A stretch of 64,000 nucleotides of DNA. Origin: Ligustrum vulgare (Eukaryota; Streptophyta; Magnoliopsida; Lamiales; Oleaceae). The stretch is from contig OY743177.1 in assembly GCA_963555705.1 (NCBI GenBank), positions 434,001 through 498,000 of the forward strand, in the 5' to 3' direction. The notes beneath the pieces are model-generated. The model worked only from the letters and a program-made list of their open reading frames with translations, made no database searches and had not been told where the DNA came from. The translations under genes were made by a program, and so were the position numbers. Below are positions 11,633 through 23,600 of the stretch, one piece after another. Within the stretch, counting starts at the first letter, position 1; each line of letters starts with the position of its first letter.

Positions 11633-14600
11633 CAAATTAAAATTGCTACTAATCATTGCATGAATCGTTTATTCTTTGTTTCCTTATTTTAGTAAAAGCA
11701 AAAAGACATGGCTATAAAGTTCTTCTTTGAGTAATAGTTGTTTAGTTGAAATATTGACTTTTTTCTGTATTAAGAAAGGTGTTTAAATGATTATTATTTT
11801 CATTATCATGAAACTTGAGAAGAAAATGAAAAATGATAAAACTGGGCACATTATCCAAGATAAAGATATGCCACAACACGAGCATTTTTTTTCTTTTCAC
11901 AACTGCAGTTAAGAGCCAACAGCTCTAATTTCTTTCACAATTTCGTTTGTTTTTGACTTCCAGTTTGCTTGGTTTTCAGTTTTCAAAGTTTCCAATTATA
12001 GCTTTACAAAGCACCCTAATCTTTTGACAGTATATGTAAACTGAAGTAGTAGATCCAGCAGCAGTTTTTATTGGTCAGTAAAAGTATCATAGCATTCTAT
12101 AGTTTAAAATTCTGTCTTTCCATTTCTATGTTAATCAGAAAAAGCCTAGATTCTAGGGTTTCTTTATTTTTTTGTGTCGAGAGACCAGCAGAAGAAAGAT
12201 AATATTTTAACATATAACTGATGTTTTTATCATCCAAATCACTCATGTACATATATTAACATGTTCCAAACGATTGTCAAGTCGACTTCATATTACCTTA
12301 TACGGTCTTCAACCCACAAAAATAAGCTTATTTTCCTTTTTTATCTGTCTCACAAAGATAGGTAACTTTCTTTTTTAGAGTATATTAATATTAGTGTTTT
12401 CATTTTATAATATACCCCTATTTAATATGCATTATTATCAACAAATATGAACAATTTATTATTTAATGTAGGGTATATTAGGTAGAATGTAGGTAAATTT
12501 ATAGTTTCAACATATATTAATTATATTTTCTTAATTCGTGTGAAAATAGAAGTCTATGTTTATATCAAAGGATAACGAAAAGTGGAGAGCTATTTTATTG
12601 AGGTTAAACGAAAATGAGATATAAGGGAGTTTTTAAAGAAGAGAAAAAAATAGCAGACCAATCACAGGTTGACAACAAAGCAAGCTAAAATAACAAACCA
12701 CCTGTTTGTTATTTAACTAAAACGCAAAAGGAAAAAGTAAGTGAAAATGCAACTTTGGTCTCCACATTCAATCCAAGTTCAATCCCATATATCATCATAG
12801 ACTTTATAATTGGTTGGTGGTCATGTGTTCGAATCTCAAACTAGCCCAAATGCTCATATGCTCAATAATTCCTCAAATGCTCAATAATTCTTCATCCCCC
12901 CTCAAGTTAGAGGTTGGTAGAGATCTGTCAAACTCAACTTGGATATCAAAAGGTGAAATTTCGAGGGAACCAATGCTTTGGTAAAAACATCAGCAAGCTG
13001 TGAGTATGAGGCGAGAAATTAAGAATAAATCCTTCCTTGAATTTATTGCGAACAACATGGCAGTCGATTTCCAGGTGTTTGGTTCGCTCATGAAATACTG
13101 GATTCATTTTGATATGAAGTGCTGCCCTATTACCACACTAGAAAGGATTATGTAGATGAATATGGAAGAGAAGATCTATAAAAACATAGGATATCCACTG
13201 TAATTTACAAACTGTCGAAGCAAGACTTCGATACTTCACCTCAGCTGAAGATCTAGAAACGGTAGTCTATTTTTTGGTCTTCCAAGAAATCAAGGAATTT
13301 CCAAGATAAATACAGTAGCCTGTTAAAGATTTACGAGTGTCCAAACATGATGCCCAATCTGCATCTTAATATCCTGTCAATTGAAGAGAGTTCTATGAAG
13401 GAAAGAATAAACCAAGTGATGGACATCCCTTTAAGTACTTAATTAGATGTATGGCAGTGTCCCAATGAACTTGGCAAGGTGCATTAATGAACTAGCTTAA
13501 TTTCTGGACCGCGTAGGTGATATCTGGTCTTGTGAGATTAAGGTAAAGGAGACGTCCTACTAAACGTCTGTACTTCTCCAGATCTGTGATCAGAGAGTGC
13601 CTCCTTGCTTTGTTAGCTTAGTACCTGAAGGAATGAGGATAGTCACTGGCTTAGCTCCTGCTAGGCCTTGCATCCTGTAGAATGTATAGAATATACTTTC
13701 GTTGATTAATATATGTTCCTTCATCACTTCTAGCAATTTCCAACGCCAAGAAATACTTTGCTAGCCCGAGATCCTTGATAGTAAACATCCTATCCAAATA
13801 CTGTTTAGTTTCTAGGATATTTGATTCAACACATCGTGTGACAAGTTCATCATCAACATAGACTAGAAGAATTAAAATCCCGTGTGATCCATGTTTAACA
13901 AACAAAGAATGATCATGTTCTGATTGATGAAAACCAAAATCTTTAAGTTTCAAACAAAATTCGGTATTCCATTGGCTTGATGCTTGTTTCAAGCCATACA
14001 AACTTCGCTTCAATCTACACACCATTCCAGAAATTGCCTTATTATAACCTGGAGGTGGAGTCATGTAGACTTCCTCATCCAAAAATGTTAATGTCTAATT
14101 GGTGGATGTGTCAGACCTTGCTGCAGCTATTGCTAAGGTCAATCTTATTGTCACAATCTTAGCAACAGGTTAAAAACTATCAAAGTTATTTCAGGATAAA
14201 TTTTAGACAAATGTTAGACTGGAGTTTGTAAAGGCCTTCAAAGGAAAAATGTTGATCGATGAAAATAGGGTGAATTTTGCACACTTGAAGGATTATGCAG
14301 GTATAAAACCTATGGCTTTGATACCATGTTTAAATTAGAGGATAACAAAAAGTGGAGAACTATTTTATTGAGCTTAAATGAAAATGAGATACAAAGGAGT
14401 ATTTAAAGAAGAAGAAAAAAAATAGCAGACCAATCACAGCTTGACAACAAAGAAAGCTGAAATAACAGACAACCTGTTTGTTAATTAACTAAAACGCAAA
14501 AGGGAAAAAATAAGTGAAAATGCGACTTTGGTCTCCACATTCAATCCGGATTCAATCCCCATTTAATCCCCATTCAATCCATATATATCCTAGACTTTAT

Positions 14601-17600
14601 AATTGGCTGGTGGTCATGTGTTCGAATCTCAAACCAGCTCAAATGCTCAAAAATTCCTCAAATGCTCAATAATTCTTCAGTCTATCTTTGTGAGATGGAG
14701 GGAGTATCTTAAAGATTTGAAATATTTTTATTATTCAAGTTCGGAAGAAGCGTAGTGTGCACTCCAAAGTCAATTTCTTACACAGCATGTCAGCATTGCA
14801 ATAAATGAATTCTAGATCTAGCCTGAGGAAAATATAAGACATTCTAACAAAATTTAAGATTATTACATTGATCGTGGAACATGTGATATCATGGAGAACG
14901 TATTATTTCTCTGTAATGGTGCAAGAGCGGTGATGACACTTCATATATACCTCTCTTGCAACATTACATAGACATAATTAATTATCCCAATTCTCGAGCT
15001 ACCTTTCTTGTACTAGATGTTGTCTTTTCTAAAATAACATTCAGTGGCTTATAAGATTTAGTCCCACTATATATATGCAACAAGATATCTCTATATACAT
15101 TAACTAGTGAATCACCCGTGCGATGCACGGAAAGAAAAATATGAATAAAGACAATCGTATGCGAAATTAAATGAATATAAACTCAAATAAATAACTTCGC
15201 AAATAAAATATTGTAACATCATCATTAATAAATAACTTAGGACAAATTACAAATTATTAAATAATGGACTATTTTGATAATTTAATTAGACAAATTATTA
15301 AATAACAGACTATTTATTGTAATTCATTATTAAAATAATTTCTGGCCATAATGGCCTTCTAGATTAGCTAATATCTAACCATCATTATTTCAAAATGCGA
15401 GGGAACAATGCAAAATGCATTTTCGGACATATCAAATAATTTTAATGGAGTTTTGTATTGAAAATGGCCAAAACAATGTTTTTCTTGTTTTCTGTTTTGT
15501 TTACATTTTTTATTTCAAAAATTGTTTCGTTGCCCCACATATTTAGAAAGAAAAAAAATTCATATTGTATTAAAAGTAGTATTTCATTGGATTTTTTTTA
15601 AATCTACTTTTAAAAAATCCTAGCCTACTTCAATTTTTCTCTTGAGTTCTAAAAATATATATCAAATGTAATCTTTTAAAAAAAATATGTAACATATTAA
15701 AATCATATCCAAAATGTATGTTTGTGACTATAGATCCAGAACACATTGCTCTAAAGTTAAATAGAGGGTGGAATATTCATGTGAATATATTCTGTAAAAG
15801 TATGTACAATGGCTCCTTTATTTTTTTATTATTATATATATATAAAAAAAAAACCCTAATTGTAAGAATGTAAATGAAGTTCTTCCAAAAAAAAAAATGA
15901 AGTTCCAAAAAAAAAAAAAAAAAAATATGAAACCTTTTAAGACATCTTTCATAATTAAATATCTTATACATAACATTGATTTTAAATCCATCTGCTTGTC
16001 GAACAACATTCTTAAAGAAGTCTTTGTAGGCTGGTGAAAACCTTCCACTGTCATCTTTAAAGCCCGAAATTGATCCAATGGTCTAAACATAGTCCTCCTG
16101 TAAATAATAAGTGAAGCTCAAAAAGGTTTGAAAACATATGACAAAAAAAGTTACATTAAAAGCGTAGATGTTGATTCTTGCTTATCGTTGGTCCTCAATA
16201 GAACTCTAGTCTTGTAGTGCCCTTTTTGGTAGTGCATAGTCATGGTTTCTCATTATTTTCACAAATAATTCATACAATCACATCTTGCGTTATCAAAACT
16301 GAATTTATATACATAGTTAAAAATTTTAAAAGAAAGACGAAAATAATTAGGTAGTAAGAAATTTCACAAATAAGTGATCACAAACCGAAGAAATACAACC
16401 AGCTGAGGGAAATCTAAGTGGAGTGTGGAAGTGGAATGGTCAGAAAAATTAATAAATGAATGTGTATGGTATTATTAAATCTGTATTTTTTGTGTGGATC
16501 TTAATAGTAGCATGCACAAAATTCCAAATGGTCATATATGAAACTGTTCAGAGTTGGTCAATAAAAAAATTGATTTTGAAACGTTGATGCTGGAAATTGT
16601 GCACAATTTGTCAATAAGAAATCTAGATTTTGAAATTAAAATTGGGAAAAGAAAAATGAAAAAAAAAAAAAAAAGGAAATTAGAAAAAAGAACTTTATAT
16701 GGAAAGTCTTTTTGCAAGGAAAAAAAGTCATTATTTTCTTGATTCAGATATGCTACAATATTTGCTTCAGCGTTTTATTCATGGCTATTTAACTTTCCAT
16801 CTTTGATTTGATAAAATCTTAAAAGAACCGCAGGTATAGATGGAGTATGATATTGTAGCAGATCTGAAAATAATGGTTTAGTCGACTAATATATAATTTA
16901 GCTTAGGACTTTTGTTTTGACGATGGTCACTTAGAAGAAAAACATAAAATGGATAGATATGAAAAGTTGGAACTGTAGTTAATAGGTGTAGTTAATAACA
17001 GGGGCACAATTATGAGAGCATGTTTTAATTAAAAAAAAAAAAATCCATCCTAAAGCTATTGATTTTAGGCGGGGAAACAACTAAGTTGACCATGTTGACC
17101 TCAACAGCTTTTATATTTTATATAGATATAGATTAGCTACAACTATTTTTTTCTCTTTCATTCAATGTTTCACTTGAGTAATTATGTTAGAAACATAAAA
17201 GTGGAATTAATATATTGATATTGTTGTTGTTGCTATACATAACTCAATACAATTAACCCTATTTATAGGGAAAATCCTAACTCTATCAGGTAAAAATAAA
17301 ATCAAAATTATAGTATCCTAATCTATAATATCAATTTGAATATCAATAGATTTAATGTAGGAAACTAAATTAATGCAGAATATATTTATTTTCATTCCAT
17401 ATTTAACACTCCCCCCTCAAGTTGGAGTGTAGATGTCAAGAACACAACTTGCGAATAAGTGCGCACAAGTCAGCCATATTGAGTTAACACACAAGTTGTT
17501 CAACCTGTCTTGTAAATTTAACGGTCATCTTGGATTGATATTGTAATGAAGGGTTAATTGGAATTATAAATCTAAGATCCACAACTAGGGGAACCCTTAA

Positions 17601-20600
17601 AAAATATACATCCAGTGTAAAGAGACGTAAATCCTGTATATATGATAATCGTCTTATCATCAAGGTTGATTTAGTAGAGAAATTAAATACGAATAGAAGG
17701 CTACAAAATACTTTAATAAATAGTGACAAATGAAGATTTAAGTACTGGTTTATATGGGTGGTTTTTTTTTTTTTTTTTAATTGGGGGGAATGGAATTTTG
17801 GGTTTGTAAATTTTCAATCCCTAATTTTGAATCCCCAACTTTGAAACCATAATTTTAAATGGTTTTAGAAGTAGATGTTTTATGACGGAGAATAGTGGTT
17901 TGGATTTATTTAGTGGGGATTGGGCTATCGTTTGAGATTGTTGGGGTGCTTCCTTTGGCAACCTATTGCATTATCCCATAGAAGCTTCAAAGTCCACCTT
18001 AGAAACAGTTTCAAAACTTGATTCGGCCACCACGAGTCGGACCCATGTTCTTGTTGGTTGGTGTCTGGGGTAGAGAGTAAGATATTTGACGAACACACGA
18101 TAAAATAGCAATATAGCATGATGAATAGCAATATGGTCGGACGAGTGGCAAAGGCTGCTCGCCGGAATTTAGGCCAAGATTGAATTTGGTTCTGATACCA
18201 TGTTAGAAATATAAAAGCGGAATTGATATATTGATATTGTAGTTATTATGAATAAATCAATACAATCAACCTATTTATAGGGGAAAATCCTAACTCTACT
18301 AAGGTAAAAATAAAATCAAAATATATAGTTTCTTAATCTATAATATCAATTTAAATATCAATAGATTTAATGTAGGAAACTAAATTAATGCACAATATAT
18401 TTATTTTCATTCCATATTTAACACATTATTTCCACTTTCTAGTTTGCTTTCAAGATAATACGTATTACGTGGTATGACTTAAAGCATCCGCAATGGACAT
18501 GTTAAAGCTAGCTAGCCACCCAAAAAATAGATGTTAAATGACACATCCACATGTTAAAGTTAACTATTACTAATTGCTACATTAGATGTTTTAACTTTTT
18601 GCTAAATCCAAAAATAATTGATTATTTATTTTTAAAATATCAAAAACTTATATATCAATATGGTACTCATATTGAAAATATCATTAAATCAAATAATATG
18701 AAATAAAAAATAAAAAAAAATTATCGACATTAAAGAAAATTAAGAAACAAAAATAAGAAAATGAATAAATGAGGTACTGAGTGGGTGAGTGAGTGGGTGT
18801 TAGGGATGAGGTGAAATACAACAATTAAATTTGAGAGCTTTAAATATAAAAATATCACGTCATATGTTAAAACACACTTTAAATTTAACAAAAAAGTTAA
18901 CATGTGGTTAAAAAGATTCTTTTAACATGTGTTTTAACATATCCAATGTATGCATTATATATTTCAACATCTTGCTAATTTATTCTATACTAACATGTAC
19001 TTTAACATGTCCAATGCGGATGCTCTTACAAGTTAAAATCACCCCAATCTTTGAAGAAATTATTCCCTCGGTTGCTCGACGTTATATTGATCTTCAACCA
19101 AAGCTAAATTTATAAAGATGTTAATCAATCTCCTTTCAATTTGGTTTATTCATACGATATATATAAGGGAAAGTGCTAAAAACCCTGTGGGGTGCGTAGC
19201 AAAACCGATAAATAAGACATTAATTAGAATGGAAGATGTTGTAGGACCATTTAATGTAGATTTTTTTTGAAAATACATTATGTGTAATATGATTTTTTTC
19301 CCCCTTCGTGTGGCTAAAAAGTATGAAAAAAATTATGAGTCAACTTGATAAATTATTTACTGATAGATTATATTTGAAAATGAGTTTGACAAAAAATTAT
19401 GACAAAATAGGCTGTAAAATTTTGTTTATGGATAAATTTTTGCTTATACCGTATACCTGCATGAAGTATAAAGCAATGTCATAAACAATATATATGTTTG
19501 TTCACAGCGAATAGCTGCAAGATGTAGGCGGGTGAATATGTAGACAAACTTTTGTTGATTTTCTGGTGAATATGCACGTGTATATAAAGGAGCTTAGCCT
19601 TGTTTGGTTGTTTGATAGAGATTAAAATCAGATTTTTAGCAGGTTTAATTTTGATAAAAAAAATTGATGAGATGTGTGATTAAAAAGTTGTGGGACCCAT
19701 AAAATATGTAATTATAATTAATTGTTGAATTTGATGAATATTGTCGAATATGTATATTTGATTAATATCTTTCTATCTGCAGCATTAGGACAACTATAGA
19801 AAGATACAAGAAGTCATCATCGGACAGTGCAAATGCATACACTACTCAGGAGATTAATGCTCAGGTAAAATGAGATAAAGACAGAGATAATTTAGGATGG
19901 ACTTTACACGAGTCATCAATAAATAAAAGCATATATAAATTAAAATAAATTTCTGATTCTGATCTTAGTTTTGTAGATAAAATTATGTAGATTTAATTAA
20001 AGATAAGATTAATGCACGTACCATCTTTGAATTTCGATCAAAGTGGTCTGGTCTGGACTGGAGCCGGAGGGAAAATATATATGAATGAGAAAGGAAAGGA
20101 GTATTATAATTAGGATATCCAAGTTTTTGTTAATCTTCCATTTTATTGAATTTAGTTCTACCAACAAGAGTCGAAGAAGCTGCGCCAGCAAATACAGATG
20201 CTCCAGAGCTCCAACAGGTACGTAGCCGACCTAGCTAGCTACAGATGATCATACGTTTCAAACACGTGCAAATGCAATGTATATATGTAGATTTTGTAAT
20301 TTGTTAACTAAATAAAATAAGTATATATTAATTGTCCTATAATTTAATGGCACTAAAAGTTTACAATCTTCATCTGATCAGACATCTCATGGGTGAAGGC
20401 TTGGGGTCTTTGAATGTGAAGGAGTTAAAGCAGCTGGAAAGCAGGCTCGAACGAGGCATAACCAGAATCAGATCCAAGAAGGTAATTAAATAGTTAGTTA
20501 ATCATATTCATATATATACAGTACTGTAAACGAATAAGATCGATGAAATATACATTAATTGTACAAGAAGAATTAATGATATCTGTCTAAAACATCTTCT

Positions 20601-23600
20601 CCTTTATATATTATCACATCAGCTGTAATTAATATTATTCACACACACATATACCTTTTCTTTTCTCATACTATTTTTTAATGTTTATTGTTTTGCTTCG
20701 ACAGCATGAACTGATACTTGCTGAAACTGAGCATTTGCAGAAGAGAGTAATTCTCTTAAACTTATACTTCAAAATTTCATACTGTCATTTGGTAGTACTT
20801 AATTAGTATAAAATAATCTTTTATCGTCAAAAAGTTTAAATTTATATATAATTGCCATTACTTCTTCTCTTTTCAAACATGTCTTGTCATATATAGGAAG
20901 TTCAGCTGGAGCAAGAAAATGCCTGCCTCAGAGCAAAGGTAAGCTTAGTTAACAAATGAAGAAATTAAATATACAAGTCATCATTAATTACAAGTGTCAA
21001 CTGCTATAAAATCAAGAAATATTAATTCCCATAAAAATTTTGATTTATTTTCAATACAATTTTTTGTTCTTTTTAGCCTAAATAAATTAATATATACATA
21101 GCCCCACGTACGTACATTTTGTAAATAATTTTTCATGGTCATGTGACATGTACGTACACACACACACACACACACACACATGCATAAATAAATATATATA
21201 TTAAATCCCTGCAGGTAGCAGAAACTGAAGGGCTTCAGCAACTAAGCATGATGCCTAGTGGCCATGACTACAACACAATCCAGGCTTATCTTGCTCGTAG
21301 CCTTCAACTGAATTTGATGGAGGAAATGCCTCCTGCACCCTATCCAGCTACCCGTGACAAGAAGATCCTTCATCTTGGGTACGTTTCCAAATTAGACATT
21401 CCTAAATCTTTTTTTTTATAGTAAATGTAAAAAAAATTATAGATCAAAATCGGTTTACAAAATCACCGGGCATACCCGGGCGATAGTCGGGAATCCTGAG
21501 TACATCAAATCCTAGAAAGGCTATAATCTACCCCAACTTAGACGCAACCAAGTAAGCAAATGCAACGAATTCCAAAAAAGAAAGAGGAAAACTACACCGA
21601 GCATACCCGGGCTCATCAACGCAATAGTCTCGAATGTGATCAAAATACAAATACTTCTGGCATACCCGGGTAACCCAAAGTAGGGATCAAAAGTTAATTA
21701 CAAGTACTCAAAGTACAAATCATCAGACCCTTGTTACATATGATTCAAAACATGAGGATACAAATCAAAAATTGTCCTGTATACATGTGTTTTGATTCTT
21801 CTAACAATGGTATCTTCATTTGGTCGAAGGTCTTCAAAATTCAAACAGTTGCGAGCAATCCAGATATGGTAAATTGTAGAGGCAAAAGCAATGCGTTCTT
21901 CCTTCTTAATCCATTTAAGAGAACTGTTCACCGCGCTCATTAATCTAGTGATACCTATCCATTTCTTAATACATTTCCAGATGTTAGATGTGAATACACA
22001 CTAGAAGAATAAGTGTTGTTGTGTCTCCTTGAAATGGTCACAAAATCTGCACTTTTTATCAATATCTAGAAAACCCAGCTTGTCCTCGGTTAGTAGCTTG
22101 TCCTATACACTTAACCAAAGTCAAAACGAGTGTTTCGGTGTAAGGCATGGGTTCCAGACTGTCGGAGCCCAGATTTTGGCTGTTTGATGCTCCCTGAAGA
22201 ATTCATATGCTGCCCCTAAATTAAATCGGAGAATTCCAGTTGTTCAATGTTTGGGCTGCTAATTCGACTGAACCTTCTCTAGCAATAAGAGTGTCTCTAA
22301 CAAACAACAATCTTTTAAACAAAGTTGAATCATCCTTCTTGGCAGATACGTCCCACATGGACTTGCCTCGAAGGTAAACATGATTAATCCAGCGGATCCA
22401 AAGTGTATTTTTTTCTCCATGAAAATTTCAAAGGATTTATGCAAGTAGGGATGGATTACATCTCTTAAGATCCATAAATCCCAGCCCTCCTTCAGATTTA
22501 GGAAGACAAATACTCTTCCAAGCAACCAGTGATTTCCCACTGTTGGGACCATAAATAATTCAATTTGTCCAATCCCAAGCCCAAACCCCAGGCCCAAGTG
22601 AGGTTCCAACCCAAAACCAATTGGTAATGGGTGGAGTAGTTCACTTGGGTTATATGGTGATTTATTTTCTTTCTCACAACCGATGTGGGATTGTTTGAAT
22701 CCCAACAATCCATCCCTCAAACAAGGCCCACGAGGTACACCTGGTCCATCTGGCCCTCCTTCAAGATAAATCCCGTCAAATCTCTTCATGCCCAAAGAGA
22801 TCACCATTCACCGAGATAATCCACCATAGCTGCTGCACACTATGTTACCATGGATCTTTCCATCTCGTGAGAAACTACAGGAATTCTTCATCTTGAGGCT
22901 CATCATCTCGATTCATCTGCCATTGTTAGGAAGTCACATCCACTCGATCGTGCGTCCACCAGACAATCTTTCCGGCTCTGATACCACTTGTTGGGACCAT
23001 GAATAATTCAATTTGCCCAATCTCAAGCCCAAACCCCAGGCTCAAGTGAGGTTCCAACCCAAAACCAATTGGTAATGGGTGGAGTAGTTCACTTGGGTTA
23101 TATGGTGGTTTATTTTCTTCCTCACAACCGATGTGGGATTGTTTGAATCCCAACACCCACGATTCCAAAGAAAGTTTCTACAAAGACAGATGATTCTCTC
23201 AAATACCGATGTTGGAATAGGTAGGATAGATAGCCAAAAGCTTTCTAATCCTTGTACAACTCCTCTGATTAATTCAGCACAACCTGCATAGAAATACCGG
23301 ATGTGTAGATAGATGATTTCATCAAATTTGAACATCTCCAAAAATATCAATGTAATCAAGTAAAATCTCCAATGAGGTAATATCCCCCCTCGATAGAAGC
23401 AACAGATCGTTGGCAAATGTAATGTGAGTAATTTTCAAGTACTCACATTTGGGGTGGAAATTGAATTCAGGGTCCGCCATGGAAATATTCAAAGATCTTG
23501 ATAAGTACTCAAGACATAAGACAAAGAGAAAAGGGGATAAATGATCACCTTGGCAAAGACCTCGCTTCTCTTTAAAGAACTCGTGTAGATAACCATTTAA

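Larger units (their letters stand above)
12557..14679 (-). mobile_element. deleted Ty1/copia element with both LTRs
   Basis: LTRs at 12557-12894 and 14337-14679 (TGTTTA...TTCTTCA). A perfect 5 bp target duplication GTCTA lies at 12552-12556 and 14680-14684. A primer site (rc GCTTTGATACCA) immediately precedes the right LTR, so the element reads on minus. Of about 1.4 kb internal DNA, the clearest coding part is a reverse transcriptase piece (about 13651-14082, [22 protein letters not shown]) followed by RNase-H-like remnants with frameshifts. Gag, protease and integrase are missing. Non-autonomous. Confidence 0.88.
12340..14707. mobile_element. Stowaway/mariner-like MITE split by a copia insertion
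   Basis: Left arm TCTCACAAAGATAGG (about 12347-12362) and right arm CTATCTTTGTGAGA (about 14682-14695) are inverted copies. The right end runs into GGAGGGAGTA, the rc of the CTCCCTCC terminus common in plant Stowaway/mariner MITEs, with a possible TA target. The left outer end has decayed. The MITE itself is only about 240 bp; the rest is the copia element inserted near its right end. Confidence 0.55.
11125..19782 (+). other. AGL11-like intron 1, 8.66 kb, about 6 kb of it transposons
   Basis: Bounded by ATTG/GTAACT and TGCAG/CATTAG. A long first coding-region intron is typical of the AG clade, where it can hold regulatory DNA. Here it contains a (TA)24 microsatellite, a Stowaway-like MITE split by a copia element, a Helitron, a short LTR element, a Harbinger MITE and a further MITE-like piece (about 19597-19745). 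The least disturbed stretches are 11125-12330 and 19030-19590. Confidence 0.8.

Noticed and set aside
12815..12840. B-box-like GTGTTCGAATCTC
   Set aside because: Part of a copia LTR, repeated in the other LTR, without an A box.
21734..21943. Plus-strand frame opposite the LINE tail
   Set aside because: Shadow of the minus-strand LINE coding region, which carries the family motif.
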